Of a DNA stretch of 64,000 nt, positions 18,412 to 26,315 are shown one piece after another. The stretch is from assembly GCF_029024925.1 (NCBI RefSeq), contig NZ_CP118962.1, forward strand, positions 2,748,501 to 2,812,500. The letters are read 5' to 3'. Position 1 is the first letter of the stretch. Every line of letters starts with the position of its first letter. The notes beneath the pieces were generated by a model. It did no database searches, was not told where the DNA came from, and saw nothing but the letters and a program-made list of their open reading frames with translations. Origin of the DNA: Enterococcus faecalis (GTDB lineage: Bacteria > Bacillota > Bacilli > Lactobacillales > Enterococcaceae). Position numbers and translations under genes: made by a program.

Positions 18412-21400
18412 TTAGTCTCTGTCTTCGGCTGTTTCAATTTCTTGAACAACGTCTTGTGCTTCTTCTTTCACGACTGATTCTGCTTCTTTTTCCAGCTGTT
18501 TCGCTGATTGTTGTTCCGCAAATTTGGTTAGTGCGTCAACGGTGATTAAATCATCATCGTCATCGTCCATATCGCGTAACTCAATCTCAGCTTCCTCAAT
18601 GTCCAAGACACGCATGTCTAAACCAAGTGATTGTAATTCTTTCACTAATACTCGGAATGATTCAGGCACACCTGGTTTTGGAATTGGTTCACCTTTAACG
18701 ATGGCTTCGTATGTTTTCACACGTCCGACAACGTCATCAGATTTGTAAGTTAAGATTTCTTGTAATGTGTAAGCAGCACCGTAAGCTTCCAGTGCCCAAA
18801 CTTCCATTTCCCCGAAACGTTGTCCACCGAATTGAGCTTTACCACCCAACGGTTGTTGCGTAACAAGAGAGTAAGGTCCGATTGAACGAGCATGCAATTT
18901 GTCATCAACCATGTGGGCTAATTTAATCATATACATGACACCAACGGAAATACGGTTATCAAATGGTTCACCTGTACGTCCATCGTAAAGAACTGTTTTA
19001 GCATCGCTAGCCATACCAGCTTCACGAACAGTTTCCCAAACGTCTTCATCGGTTGCCCCATCGAAAACAGGTGTTGCGACGTGAATACCTAATTGGCGAG
19101 CAGCCATACCTAAGTGTAATTCAAGTACTTGTCCGATATTCATACGAGAAGGTACCCCTAATGGGTTCAACATGATATCAACAGGTGTTCCGTCAGGTAA
19201 GAATGGCATATCTTCTTCCGGCATAATACGGGAAACAACCCCTTTATTTCCGTGACGTCCCGCCATTTTATCTCCTTCGTGAATTTTACGTTTTTGAACG
19301 ATATAGACACGAACTAACATGTTGACACCTGGTGATAATTCATCGCCAGCTTCACGAGTAAAGATTTTCACATCATGAACGATACCGCCGCCACCGTGAG
19401 GTACACGGAGAGACGTATCACGAACTTCGCGGGCTTTTTCCCCGAAGATTGCGTGTAATAAACGTTCTTCTGCAGATAATTCTGTGACCCCTTTAGGTGT
19501 GACTTTCCCAACTAGTAAGTCGCCATCTTGAACTTCAGCACCAATGCGGATAATCCCCATTTCGTCTAAGTCTTTCAACGCGTCTTCCCCAACGTTTGGA
19601 ATTTCACGGGTAATTTCTTCAGGTCCTAATTTTGTATCACGTGCTTCTGATTCATATTCTTCAATATGCACAGAAGTGTAGACATCGTCTTTAACTAAAC
19701 GACGGCTCATGATAATGGCATCCTCGTAGTTGTAACCTTCCCATGTCATGAAGGCAACTAAGACGTTTTGCCCTAAAGCCATTTCGCCTTCTTCCATAGA
19801 AGGTCCATCCGCTAAAGTATCGCCTTTTTCAACTTTTTCACCTAAGTGAACAATTGGGCGTTGGTTGTAGCTTGTTCCTGAGTTAGAACGACGGAATTTT
19901 GTAACCATATATTTGTCTAATGCGCCATTGTCGCGACGAACGCGAATTTCTTTTGCATCGACGAATTCTACGACACCGTCATGTTTACATAGTAAAGCAG
20001 CACCTGAGTCATGGGCTGATTTATATTCCATACCTGTACCTACCCACGGAGAGCGTGGTTGAATTAACGGCACCGCTTGACGCTGCATGTTGGCACCCAT
20101 CAAGGCACGGTTGGAGTCATCGTTTTCTAAGAAAGGAATACATGCTGTTGCGACTGCGACTACTTGTTTTGGTGAAACGTCCATGTAGTCAACTTTGTCT
20201 ACGGCAACTTCTAAGTTTTCACTTTGTAGACGCGCCATAACAACATCATTGGCAAATGTGCCATCTTCATTTAAAAGTGAGTTCGCTTGCGCTACGATAT
20301 AATGGTCTTCGATGTCTGCTGTTAAGTAATCTACTTGATCAGTAACACGGCCTGTCGCACGATCAACACGGCGATAAGGCGTTTCGATGAAACCAAATTT
20401 ATTCACTTTCGCATAACTAGATAAGCTATTGATCAACCCGATATTTGGTCCCTCAGGCGTTTCAATTGGACACATACGACCATAGTGAGAGTAGTGAACG
20501 TCACGAACTTCATAACCGGCACGATCACGAGTCAAACCACCAGGCCCTAAGGCTGATAGACGACGTTTATGGGTTAACTCACCTAATGGGTTTGTTTGGT
20601 CCATGAACTGTGATAACTGTGAAGAACCAAAGAATTCTTTGATACTTGCTACCACTGGACGGATGTTAATTAATTGTTGTGGTGTCAATGTTTCTGTGTC
20701 TTGAATAGACATTCTTTCACGAACCACACGTTCCATACGGGCTAAACCAATACGGAATTGGTTTTGTAATAATTCGCCTACTGAACGGATACGACGATTA
20801 CCTAAGTGGTCGATGTCATCGACATTACCGATATCTTCCATTAAGTTGAAGAAGTAGCTCATTGAAGCAACGATATCTGCTGGACGAACTGTTTTTACGC
20901 TGTCGTCTGGATAGCCGTTACCAATCACATTTACGATACGTTCAGGATCTTTTGGTGAAAGAACTTGAATCACTTGGATCGTCATTGGTTCAGTTACTAC
21001 CGCATCTTCACTTGGATAGTAAGTTACGCTGTTTAAGCCGTTGTCAATGTATTCGCCTAATGTTTCCATGATTTGGTGTGTTAAAACTGTGCCTTTTTCG
21101 ACAATGATTTCACCAGTTTCTGGATCAACTAGCGTTTCAGCTAAGGTTAAGTTTAATAGACGTGTTTTTAAGTCTAATTTTTTGTTAACTTTGTAGCGAC
21201 CAACGTTTGCCAAATCATAACGTTTTGGATCAAAGAAACGTGCAGTTAACAAGCTACGTGAGCTATCTGCTGTTTTTGGTTCGCCTGGGCGAAGACGTTC
21301 ATAAATGTCTTTCAAGCCTTCTTCTGTACGAGAATCACTTGCGTTTTTGTGTAAATCTTTTTCAATTGTGTTGCGTAAGCTTTCGCTGTCGCCGAAAATT

Positions 21401-22035
21401 TCGAAGATGGTATCATCTGAACCGAAACCTAAAGCACGAACTAACACAGTTAAAGGAATTTTACGTGTGCGGTCAATCCGAACATAAGAAATGTCTTTCG
21501 CATCTGTTTCCATTTCTAACCATGCACCACGGTTAGGAATGACTGTTGAGCCAAAACCTTCTTTGCCGTTTTTGTCCACTTTTCCATGGAAGTAAACACC
21601 TGGAGAACGAACTAATTGGGAAACGATAACACGTTCTGCCCCGTTGATGATGAAGGTACCCATTTCTGTCATTAATGGGAAATCGCCGAAGAAGACTTCT
21701 TGGGATTTAATTTCACCTGTTTCACGGTTGGTTAAACGTAATGTTACATGTAATGGCGCAGAATAGTTGGCATCATGTGCGCGGGCTTCTTCTACTGTGT
21801 ACTTTGGTTCTTTTAATTCATAGTCAACAAATTCTAAGGATAAGTTTCCTTGGAAATCATCAATTGGTAAAATGTCTTCAAACATTTCACGAAGTCCCTC
21901 ATCTAAAAACCATTGATAAGAGTCTGTTTGGATTTCAATTAAATTTGGTAATTCCAATACTTCACTGATACGTGCGAAACTTCTACGTTCGCGATGCTTT
22001 CCGTATTTTACTACGTGTCCAGCCAAGCTCTTCAC
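18412..22035 (-). CDS. rpoB: DNA-directed RNA polymerase subunit beta
   Basis: A 1207-aa RNA polymerase beta subunit. The rifampicin-binding region reads [16 protein letters not shown] and then [14 protein letters not shown], with the usual Gln, Asp, His and Ser residues where resistance mutations fall, so the sequence looks rifampicin-sensitive. The C-terminal ~70 residues form an acidic, Glu/Asp-rich tail common in low-GC Gram-positives. It is expressed from a strong promoter at 22270-22298 with a leader of about 227 nt. Confidence 0.99.
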   Translation of the reverse strand: MKSLAGHVVKYGKHRERRSFARISEVLELPNLIEIQTDSYQWFLDEGLREMFEDILPIDDFQGNLSLEFVDYELKEPKYTVEEARAHDANYSAPLHVTLRLTNRETGEIKSQEVFFGDFPLMTEMGTFIINGAERVIVSQLVRSPGVYFHGKVDKNGKEGFGSTVIPNRGAWLEMETDAKDISYVRIDRTRKIPLTVLVRALGFGSDDTIFEIFGDSESLRNTIEKDLHKNASDSRTEEGLKDIYERLRPGEPKTADSSRSLLTARFFDPKRYDLANVGRYKVNKKLDLKTRLLNLTLAETLVDPETGEIIVEKGTVLTHQIMETLGEYIDNGLNSVTYYPSEDAVVTEPMTIQVIQVLSPKDPERIVNVIGNGYPDDSVKTVRPADIVASMSYFFNLMEDIGNVDDIDHLGNRRIRSVGELLQNQFRIGLARMERVVRERMSIQDTETLTPQQLINIRPVVASIKEFFGSSQLSQFMDQTNPLGELTHKRRLSALGPGGLTRDRAGYEVRDVHYSHYGRMCPIETPEGPNIGLINSLSSYAKVNKFGFIETPYRRVDRATGRVTDQVDYLTADIEDHYIVAQANSLLNEDGTFANDVVMARLQSENLEVAVDKVDYMDVSPKQVVAVATACIPFLENDDSNRALMGANMQRQAVPLIQPRSPWVGTGMEYKSAHDSGAALLCKHDGVVEFVDAKEIRVRRDNGALDKYMVTKFRRSNSGTSYNQRPIVHLGEKVEKGDTLADGPSMEEGEMALGQNVLVAFMTWEGYNYEDAIIMSRRLVKDDVYTSVHIEEYESEARDTKLGPEEITREIPNVGEDALKDLDEMGIIRIGAEVQDGDLLVGKVTPKGVTELSAEERLLHAIFGEKAREVRDTSLRVPHGGGGIVHDVKIFTREAGDELSPGVNMLVRVYIVQKRKIHEGDKMAGRHGNKGVVSRIMPEEDMPFLPDGTPVDIMLNPLGVPSRMNIGQVLELHLGMAARQLGIHVATPVFDGATDEDVWETVREAGMASDAKTVLYDGRTGEPFDNRISVGVMYMIKLAHMVDDKLHARSIGPYSLVTQQPLGGKAQFGGQRFGEMEVWALEAYGAAYTLQEILTYKSDDVVGRVKTYEAIVKGEPIPKPGVPESFRVLVKELQSLGLDMRVLDIEEAEIELRDMDDDDDDLITVDALTKFAEQQSAKQLEKEAESVVKEEAQDVVQEIETAEDRD

Positions 22036-22085
22036 CCCTCTAGTTATAAGTCTATCAAAACACCGATCCGAAAAATTACATTTAC

Positions 22086-22110
22086 GTTACATATATTAAA
22101 TATATGTAAC
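22086..22110. promoter_or_regulatory. Perfect dyad in the rpoB leader
   Basis: GTTACATATATT, one central base, and its exact complement form 12-bp arms about 50 nt before the rpoB start codon and well downstream of the promoter. It could be an RNA stem-loop in the leader or a protein site. No T-run directly follows, so it is not a standard terminator. Confidence 0.6.
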
Positions 22111-22269
22111 AAAAAGCATTTTTTGCAGTTTTTAAGCAAAAAAAAACCAAAAATAGAACATGCTTCCGAAAAATTTTCTGGCGTTTCTACTTTTGTTTTC
22201 CTATAAAAAACCGGAACGGACAATATTTCGCTCCTGCTTCGTCACTTTCAGATAGTTTTTGCTCTATAG

Positions 22270-22298
22270 ATTCTACTACCTTTGTCTAGAAAAGTCAA
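22270..22298 (-). promoter_or_regulatory. rpoBC promoter
   Basis: The minus strand has TTGACT (22293-22298), a 17-bp spacer and TAGAAT (22270-22275). It lies between the rpoB leader and the mazF terminator. The rest of 22036-22396 holds only the leader dyad and A/T-rich DNA. Confidence 0.8.
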
Positions 22299-22356
22299 GG
22301 GTTTCTTTAAGGTTTTCTTTTTCATAAAAAGGAGTTTTTTTGTAAAGGGTTTTAAT

Positions 22357-22391
22357 GAAAAAAGGCGTAATAAATAATTACGCCTTTTTTC
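22357..22391 (-). terminator. Terminator of the mazEF operon
   Basis: A 15-bp stem built around AAAAGGCGTAAT/ATTACGCCTTTT with flanking A and T runs lies directly after the mazF stop codon. It is symmetrical and could work in both directions. Confidence 0.85.
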
Positions 22392-22396
22392 AACAA

Positions 22397-22738
22397 CTAG
22401 AAAATATATTCAATTATTTGGTCAATTTTCGCCATATCTTTTAATGGCAAATGCTCAATTTGACTTAATTTTCTTTCAGTGAAGTCCAAAGATTTCAGTT
22501 GTGAGATCACTACTTGCCCATGGGTTTCTATGTCATCGGGCAACGTATATCGAGTGGGAATATTTTTAATGGTGGAAGTAATCGGGCAAATCACAGCAAA
22601 CATGGTTTTCCGATTAAATTCATATCTTGACACGACTAAACCAGGCCGTCTCTTCTGAATCTCTTTGCCTGCAGCAGGATCAAAATCAATCCATACAATA
22701 TCTCCTTTTTTGGGAATGTACTTCTTTTCAACATTCAT
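22397..22738 (-). CDS. mazF: MazF/PemK-family endoribonuclease toxin
   Basis: A 113-aa toxin with the MazF fold: KKGDIVWIDFDPAAGKEIQKRRPGLVVS at the N-terminus contains the conserved basic and Pro residues, and VICPITSTIK the beta-strand with the active-site Thr/Ser region. Known relatives cut mRNA at short sequences. Its start codon overlaps the mazE stop by one base (TAATG), the usual translational coupling of such pairs. The length is normal and the gene looks intact. Confidence 0.92.
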   Translation of the reverse strand: MNVEKKYIPKKGDIVWIDFDPAAGKEIQKRRPGLVVSRYEFNRKTMFAVICPITSTIKNIPTRYTLPDDIETHGQVVISQLKSLDFTERKLSQIEHLPLKDMAKIDQIIEYIF

Positions 22739-22968
22739 TAAAAAAGTTCTCTCCCCTCAGGTGCAAGATCATGCCACTCATCTTTTTCATAATACTCACC
22801 TTCTGGACCTTCACTAAATGGATCCTGAATTTTAGGGACTAATGTAATTGTACCGTCGTCAGAATACATCACAATATATTCTTGGTCGACTTTTGGTTTT
22901 TTACCATTATCAGTGGGTAAAGTTAAAACGACCGAGTTTCCTTGTCTTCTTGATTTAGTTGTTAGCAT
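22738..22968 (-). CDS. mazE: MazE-family antitoxin
   Basis: A 76-aa antitoxin. The N-terminal KSRRQGNSVVLTLP is the AbrB/MazE-type DNA-binding strand pair. The acidic C-terminus (EGPEGEYYEKDEWHDL) should wrap around MazF. It lies directly upstream of mazF in the same transcript and probably autorepresses the operon. GGGAG sits before the ATG. Confidence 0.9.
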   Translation of the reverse strand: MLTTKSRRQGNSVVLTLPTDNGKKPKVDQEYIVMYSDDGTITLVPKIQDPFSEGPEGEYYEKDEWHDLAPEGRELF

Positions 22969-23067
22969 GAAATCACTCCCTTCGCTTCATTATACTATGT
23001 CTTTGCAATGATAGAAAGAATTTTAAATCACACTTAATGTGACTGAGTTTACTACATAATTCGATAA

Positions 23068-23330
23068 TGCGCGTGGGACAAAAATCACTTTGGATTTTTG
23101 CTCCACGCTCAAAAACTGATAAACGGCGGGAACAGAAGCAACACTACGCGTTGCTCCGATCTCAACAACTTCTAAGGTGTTTCTCGACATGCGTCTCGTC
23201 ACAGTACAGCCTTCAAAAGAGCTACAGCTCTAAGAGTTGCGATGTTTCACTGTGAAGCATGAACAGATGAAATCATCGTACCTACTTGGTTCTCGGAGTT
23301 AAACGCTTCTGGCCCGACCTCCTTTTCCCC
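23068..23330 (+). repeat. Modular intergenic hairpin repeat (copy 2)
   Basis: It begins with a hairpin (GCGTGGGACAAAAATCAC... pairing with ...GATTTTTGCTCCACGC) and then the core GATAAACGGCGGGAACAGAA. It continues through a block with TCTCGACATGCGTCTCGTCA and ends in GTACCTACTTGGTTCTCGGA and CCCGACCTCC. It fills the gap between mazE and the Zn-ribbon gene. Confidence 0.85.
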
Positions 23331-23348
23331 TATCTTCCTCTTCACACA

Positions 23349-23380
23349 AAAAAACGAATGCAAAGATGCATTCGTTTTTG
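23349..23380 (-). terminator. Terminator of the Zn-ribbon gene
   Basis: AAAAACGAATGC pairs with GCATTCGTTTTT around a 6-nt loop, directly at the gene's 3' end. Confidence 0.85.
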
Positions 23381-23381
23381 A

Positions 23382-23597
23382 CTAACCGCCACCTAATAAA
23401 AAGTCTAGGACATTCATGCCGCCGCTTGTTTGGCTGCGGTAAAGTTCGGTGTAGCCGCATTGGGTACAGCTAATTGTAATAAATTTTTTATTTTGAACAT
23501 CAAAAATTTTCGCAAAGTTCCCACCTGTTGCTTGAAATTGGTCCGACACATAGTGCATGTTGCCACATTTCTCACAAACATATTGTTGCTTTTCCAT
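23382..23597 (-). CDS. Small Zn-ribbon protein (DUF2082/YpzJ-like)
   Basis: A 71-aa protein with two CxxC pairs, CEKC near the N-terminus and CTQC about 35 residues later, forming a single zinc ribbon, and a Gly-rich tail ending in DFLLGGG. The pattern resembles the COG3478/DUF2082 group of predicted nucleic-acid-binding proteins of unknown role. The ATG at 23597 is chosen because AAGGAG lies 8 bp before it; an in-frame GTG at 23606 overlaps that site. It is monocistronic and divergent from birA. Confidence 0.8.
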   Translation of the reverse strand: MEKQQYVCEKCGNMHYVSDQFQATGGNFAKIFDVQNKKFITISCTQCGYTELYRSQTSGGMNVLDFLLGGG

Positions 23598-23735
23598 TCC
23601 CCTCACTCCTTCTCAATAAAACAAGTATAGCAAACGCCTGCTTCATTTTCCTCCATCCTAAGATGGATTTTTTCACTAGTTGACCAAGCCTTTTCCTTTC
23701 CGCTACAATAAGTATAACGAATCGGAGGAAAAAAT

Positions 23736-24728
23736 ATGTCGACAAAAAGCCAAGTCCTAACTTTATTGATGAAACAAACGCCCGCATTCCTTTCGGGCGA
23801 AGAGATGGCACAACGTCTGTCCTTATCTCGCACAGCTATTTGGAAAGCAATTAATGAATTGAAAAAAGATGGCTATCAAATTACTAGCGTGCAAAATAAG
23901 GGGTATCGCCTTGAAAAATCAGATGTCCTTTCTGCAGAAGGCATTCAGTTGGCATTATGGCCACAAACGCCGCCTTTAACAATTACCGTCCTAGAAACAT
24001 CTGAATCTACCATGACCGATGCTAAGCGGGCGATTTTAGACCAGACGCCCGACAATACATTGATTGTTGCTGACATGCAAGAAATGCCGCGGGGCAGGTT
24101 CGGCCGACCATTTTTCGCTACGCCAGGTAAAGGGATTTACATGAGCATGGTGCTTCAACCGAACCAAAATTTTGAAGAAATCGCCCAATATACTGTGATT
24201 ATGGCCGTAGCGGTCGCTCGAGCAATGGATGCTCTGGCAGGCGTTCACACAGAAATTAAATGGGTCAATGATCTTTATTTAAATGGCAAAAAAGTTTGCG
24301 GGATTTTGTCGGAAGCCATGAGCAATGTGGAAACAGGGCAGATTTCTAATGTTATCATCGGCATGGGGATTAATTTTTCAATTACAGAAACCGAATTTCC
24401 TGAGGACATTCGGCAGAAAGTGACTTCTCTTTTCCCAGATGGTGAACCGACGGCGACGCGAAATGAATTAGTCGCCAACATTTGGAATCATTTTTATCAA
24501 ATTTTAGACAAACGTTCAACGAAAGACTTTTTAGAAGAATACCGACAACGCTCCTTTGTGATTGGCAAAGACGTCGCTTTTACCCAAAACGGGCAAGACT
24601 TCCGCGGCGTTGCGACAACCATTAGTGGAAATGGAGAATTGATTGTTCAGTTGCCTGATGGCACGGCCAAAACGTTGTCTTCTGGGGAAATTAGTTTGGA
24701 CCAGATTGGTGAATGGCGTCGAGGATAA
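23736..24728 (+). CDS. birA: Biotin-protein ligase / biotin operon repressor
   Basis: A 330-aa bifunctional protein. Residues 1-65 form a winged HTH (EEMAQRLSLSRTAIWKAINELKKDGY), and the rest is the ligase that makes biotinyl-AMP and biotinylates carboxylase carrier domains. The adenylate-binding loop is read as PRGRFGRPFF, with the second Gly/Arg run slightly altered from the common GRGRRGR. KWVNDLYLNGKKVCGIL holds the conserved Lys. A C-terminal SH3-like domain is present. GGAGG precedes the ATG. No biotin genes are adjacent. Confidence 0.93.
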   Translation: MSTKSQVLTLLMKQTPAFLSGEEMAQRLSLSRTAIWKAINELKKDGYQITSVQNKGYRLEKSDVLSAEGIQLALWPQTPPLTITVLETSESTMTDAKRAILDQTPDNTLIVADMQEMPRGRFGRPFFATPGKGIYMSMVLQPNQNFEEIAQYTVIMAVAVARAMDALAGVHTEIKWVNDLYLNGKKVCGILSEAMSNVETGQISNVIIGMGINFSITETEFPEDIRQKVTSLFPDGEPTATRNELVANIWNHFYQILDKRSTKDFLEEYRQRSFVIGKDVAFTQNGQDFRGVATTISGNGELIVQLPDGTAKTLSSGEISLDQIGEWRRG

Positions 24729-24751
24729 GTGGGGAAGTTTAGAAAAAAGCA

Positions 24752-24790
24752 AGTGGGACATCAGTCGTTTTGACTGATGTCCCACTTTCT
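24752..24790 (+). terminator. Terminator of birA
   Basis: A long perfect stem (AGTGGGACATCAGTC at 24752-24766 with the complement ending at 24786) and a TTT tail. It also forms the left edge of the repeat copy that follows. Confidence 0.88.
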
Positions 24791-24976
24791 ACTTCTGAAG
24801 ATAATCAGCTGAACAAAAGCAGCCCCTTCGGAAATAAGCCGAAATTGACTTTCTCACACAAGTGTTCGGCATATCTTAATCCTTCCAAGTGTTAAGAATC
24901 ACGAAGAACGTAGTGATTCGATGATGAACAGAACCTACTTAGTTCTTGGCGCTAAGCACTTTTGTCTCAGCCGCAT
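24752..24976 (+). repeat. Modular intergenic hairpin repeat (copy 3, divergent)
   Basis: After the birA terminator hairpin come GAACAAAAGCAGCCCCTTCG, the module TTCGGAAATAAGCCGAA, the hairpin ATCACGAAGAACGTAGTGAT, GAACCTACTTAGTTCTTGGC and a degenerate end resembling TTCTGTCCC. The modules keep the order seen in the other copies but the sequence is more diverged. Confidence 0.7.
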
Positions 24977-24991
24977 TATCTTGATACCTGA

Positions 24992-25630
24992 TTATTGAAC
25001 ATTAACATCTATCGCTTGATAAAATGAATTAATCGTGTCATTGATATCCCAAACGGCATAAATAACATGGTATCCTTTCCTATCAGCGGGAATCTTTATT
25101 CTGTGTGTTTCTGTATCATTGACCATAAATCCTTGACCAGGAGGTAAATCTTGACCGATTGGTTGCCCTACTATGCCAATCAGTTCCATTTCGTCCATCG
25201 TTAATGGTGCATTAGGATTCCATCCAGGTTTCGTCATATAGTATCTAAAACGATTGGTCTTATGTTTTGCCGTCATCACCCATTTAAAATTATTCTCTCC
25301 TGTTGTTATATTACTTTTTACCCAACGAGTGGCTGTTTGTTCATCTAGTTTGGAATAGCTTGCTAATCCAGCTGAAGGCAACCTTCCATTTAATTGACCC
25401 GTGTCTAATAATTTAGTTGGCGCTTCAATTCCTTGGGGTGTCGTGATAATTTCTGGCTGTGAGCTGTCTTGACCAGGTCCCCATCCAAATCCGTTTGCTT
25501 CCGCATTTTTGACTCGACTGACTGGGCTATCAACATAGCCATGTGCATAACTCTGCTGTGCATCTCCTAAAGCAAAAACACTGATCATCGTTGCGCCCAC
25601 TGCAATTATGAATAACATCATTTTTTTCAT
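24992..25630 (-). CDS. Secreted AA10 lytic polysaccharide monooxygenase (chitin-binding type)
   Basis: A 212-aa single-domain copper enzyme that cleaves crystalline polysaccharide oxidatively. The signal peptide ends in SYA, leaving HGYVDSPVSR, so the mature protein starts with the catalytic His1. The second copper His is most likely in the TAKHKTNRF segment, and the axial-site region is near ADRKGYHVIYAVWDINDT. The start at 25630 has AAGGGAG 8 bp upstream; the frame continues to 25684 without a good site. It has no binding module and stands alone. It differs clearly from the V583 EF0362 enzyme as I recall it, so it is probably a second AA10 paralogue. Confidence 0.85.
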   Translation of the reverse strand: MKKMMLFIIAVGATMISVFALGDAQQSYAHGYVDSPVSRVKNAEANGFGWGPGQDSSQPEIITTPQGIEAPTKLLDTGQLNGRLPSAGLASYSKLDEQTATRWVKSNITTGENNFKWVMTAKHKTNRFRYYMTKPGWNPNAPLTMDEMELIGIVGQPIGQDLPPGQGFMVNDTETHRIKIPADRKGYHVIYAVWDINDTINSFYQAIDVNVQ

Positions 25631-26013
25631 GTATATCGCTCCCTTATAAGCAAAACCCTTCAAAAAACATGTAATCTTAATCAACTGAAACGTAAAATCT
25701 CCACAACATCATTTTTACTTTTTCGATAGCGACCATCAACTTTGTGCACAATTATTGTCGACATATTTATTTTAAATGAAGTAGCAATTCAATAGCAACT
25801 GTCCGCCTTTTTTACTGAGAAAAACTTATAGCACTCTTATAAAAAATGTTTGTTTTTTAATTTATCATTATTGAACACCAACTATTTATAGCGGTTAACC
25901 GAGAACAGCCTTGTACACTTTTTTTTAGAATGCTCAAGTACTGTTTTTTTAACTGCTTCACTTCCCCACACCTTTAAATTTATTTAAAAAACAATAAATT
26001 TTCTTAAACTTCA
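25631..26013. other. Intergenic region between the LPMO gene and the riboswitch promoter
   Basis: AT-rich and without open frames. TAGCGGTT near 25890 and its complement AACCGCTA near 26023-26030 are separated by about 130 bp. No further feature was recognised. Confidence 0.5.
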
Positions 26014-26043
26014 TTGTGAGAACCGCTACATAAATTCTATACT
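26014..26043 (+). promoter_or_regulatory. Probable promoter of the M-box transcript
   Basis: TTGTGA (26014-26019), an 18-bp spacer and TATACT (26038-26043) precede the riboswitch by about 20 bp. Confidence 0.55.
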
Positions 26044-26061
26044 TCTAGCGTTAGATAAAAT

Positions 26062-26222
26062 AACCTTGTTAGGTGAGGCTCCTATCCAAACATAGGCTAT
26101 TGCGCAGAAATGTCGAAAGACACCAATGTGTAAAACAGGAATGGTCGAATTAAGGCTCTTCTAAAAATAGCTAAGAGAAATCTTTACGTTGGATAGTGCT
26201 AAAGCTCAGACGATGAGAACCG
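26062..26222 (+). ncRNA. M-box (ykoK) magnesium riboswitch
   Basis: The conserved M-box blocks appear in order on the plus strand: GTTAGGTGAGGCTCCTAT, a hairpin, GCGCAGAAATGTCGAAAGAC, ACCAATGTGTAAAACAGGAA, and GATAGTGCTAAAGCTCAGACGA. This is the Mg2+-sensing aptamer that usually controls Mg2+ transporters in Firmicutes. Here the next gene, about 95 bp downstream on the same strand, is the PAP2-LCP fusion. No obvious terminator with a T-run follows, so control may be at translation. Confidence 0.88.
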
Positions 26223-26315
26223 ATTGGCTTGCTGTGTCCTGTTTAGTCGCAAGCGCTTATTTACGATCGATGCTGGCTTAGTCTACTCTTTCAAGGGAAA
26301 AAGAAAGGGATTCTC

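Noticed and set aside
19920..21968. Several plus-strand open frames of 60-110 codons opposite rpoB
   Set aside because: They lie entirely antisense to rpoB, lack ribosome sites and show no family features; they are shadows of its codon usage.
23572..23833. Minus-strand frames of 76-79 codons between the Zn-ribbon gene and birA
   Set aside because: They run across the promoter region and into birA, have no ribosome site, and their hydrophobic stretches come from T-rich intergenic DNA.
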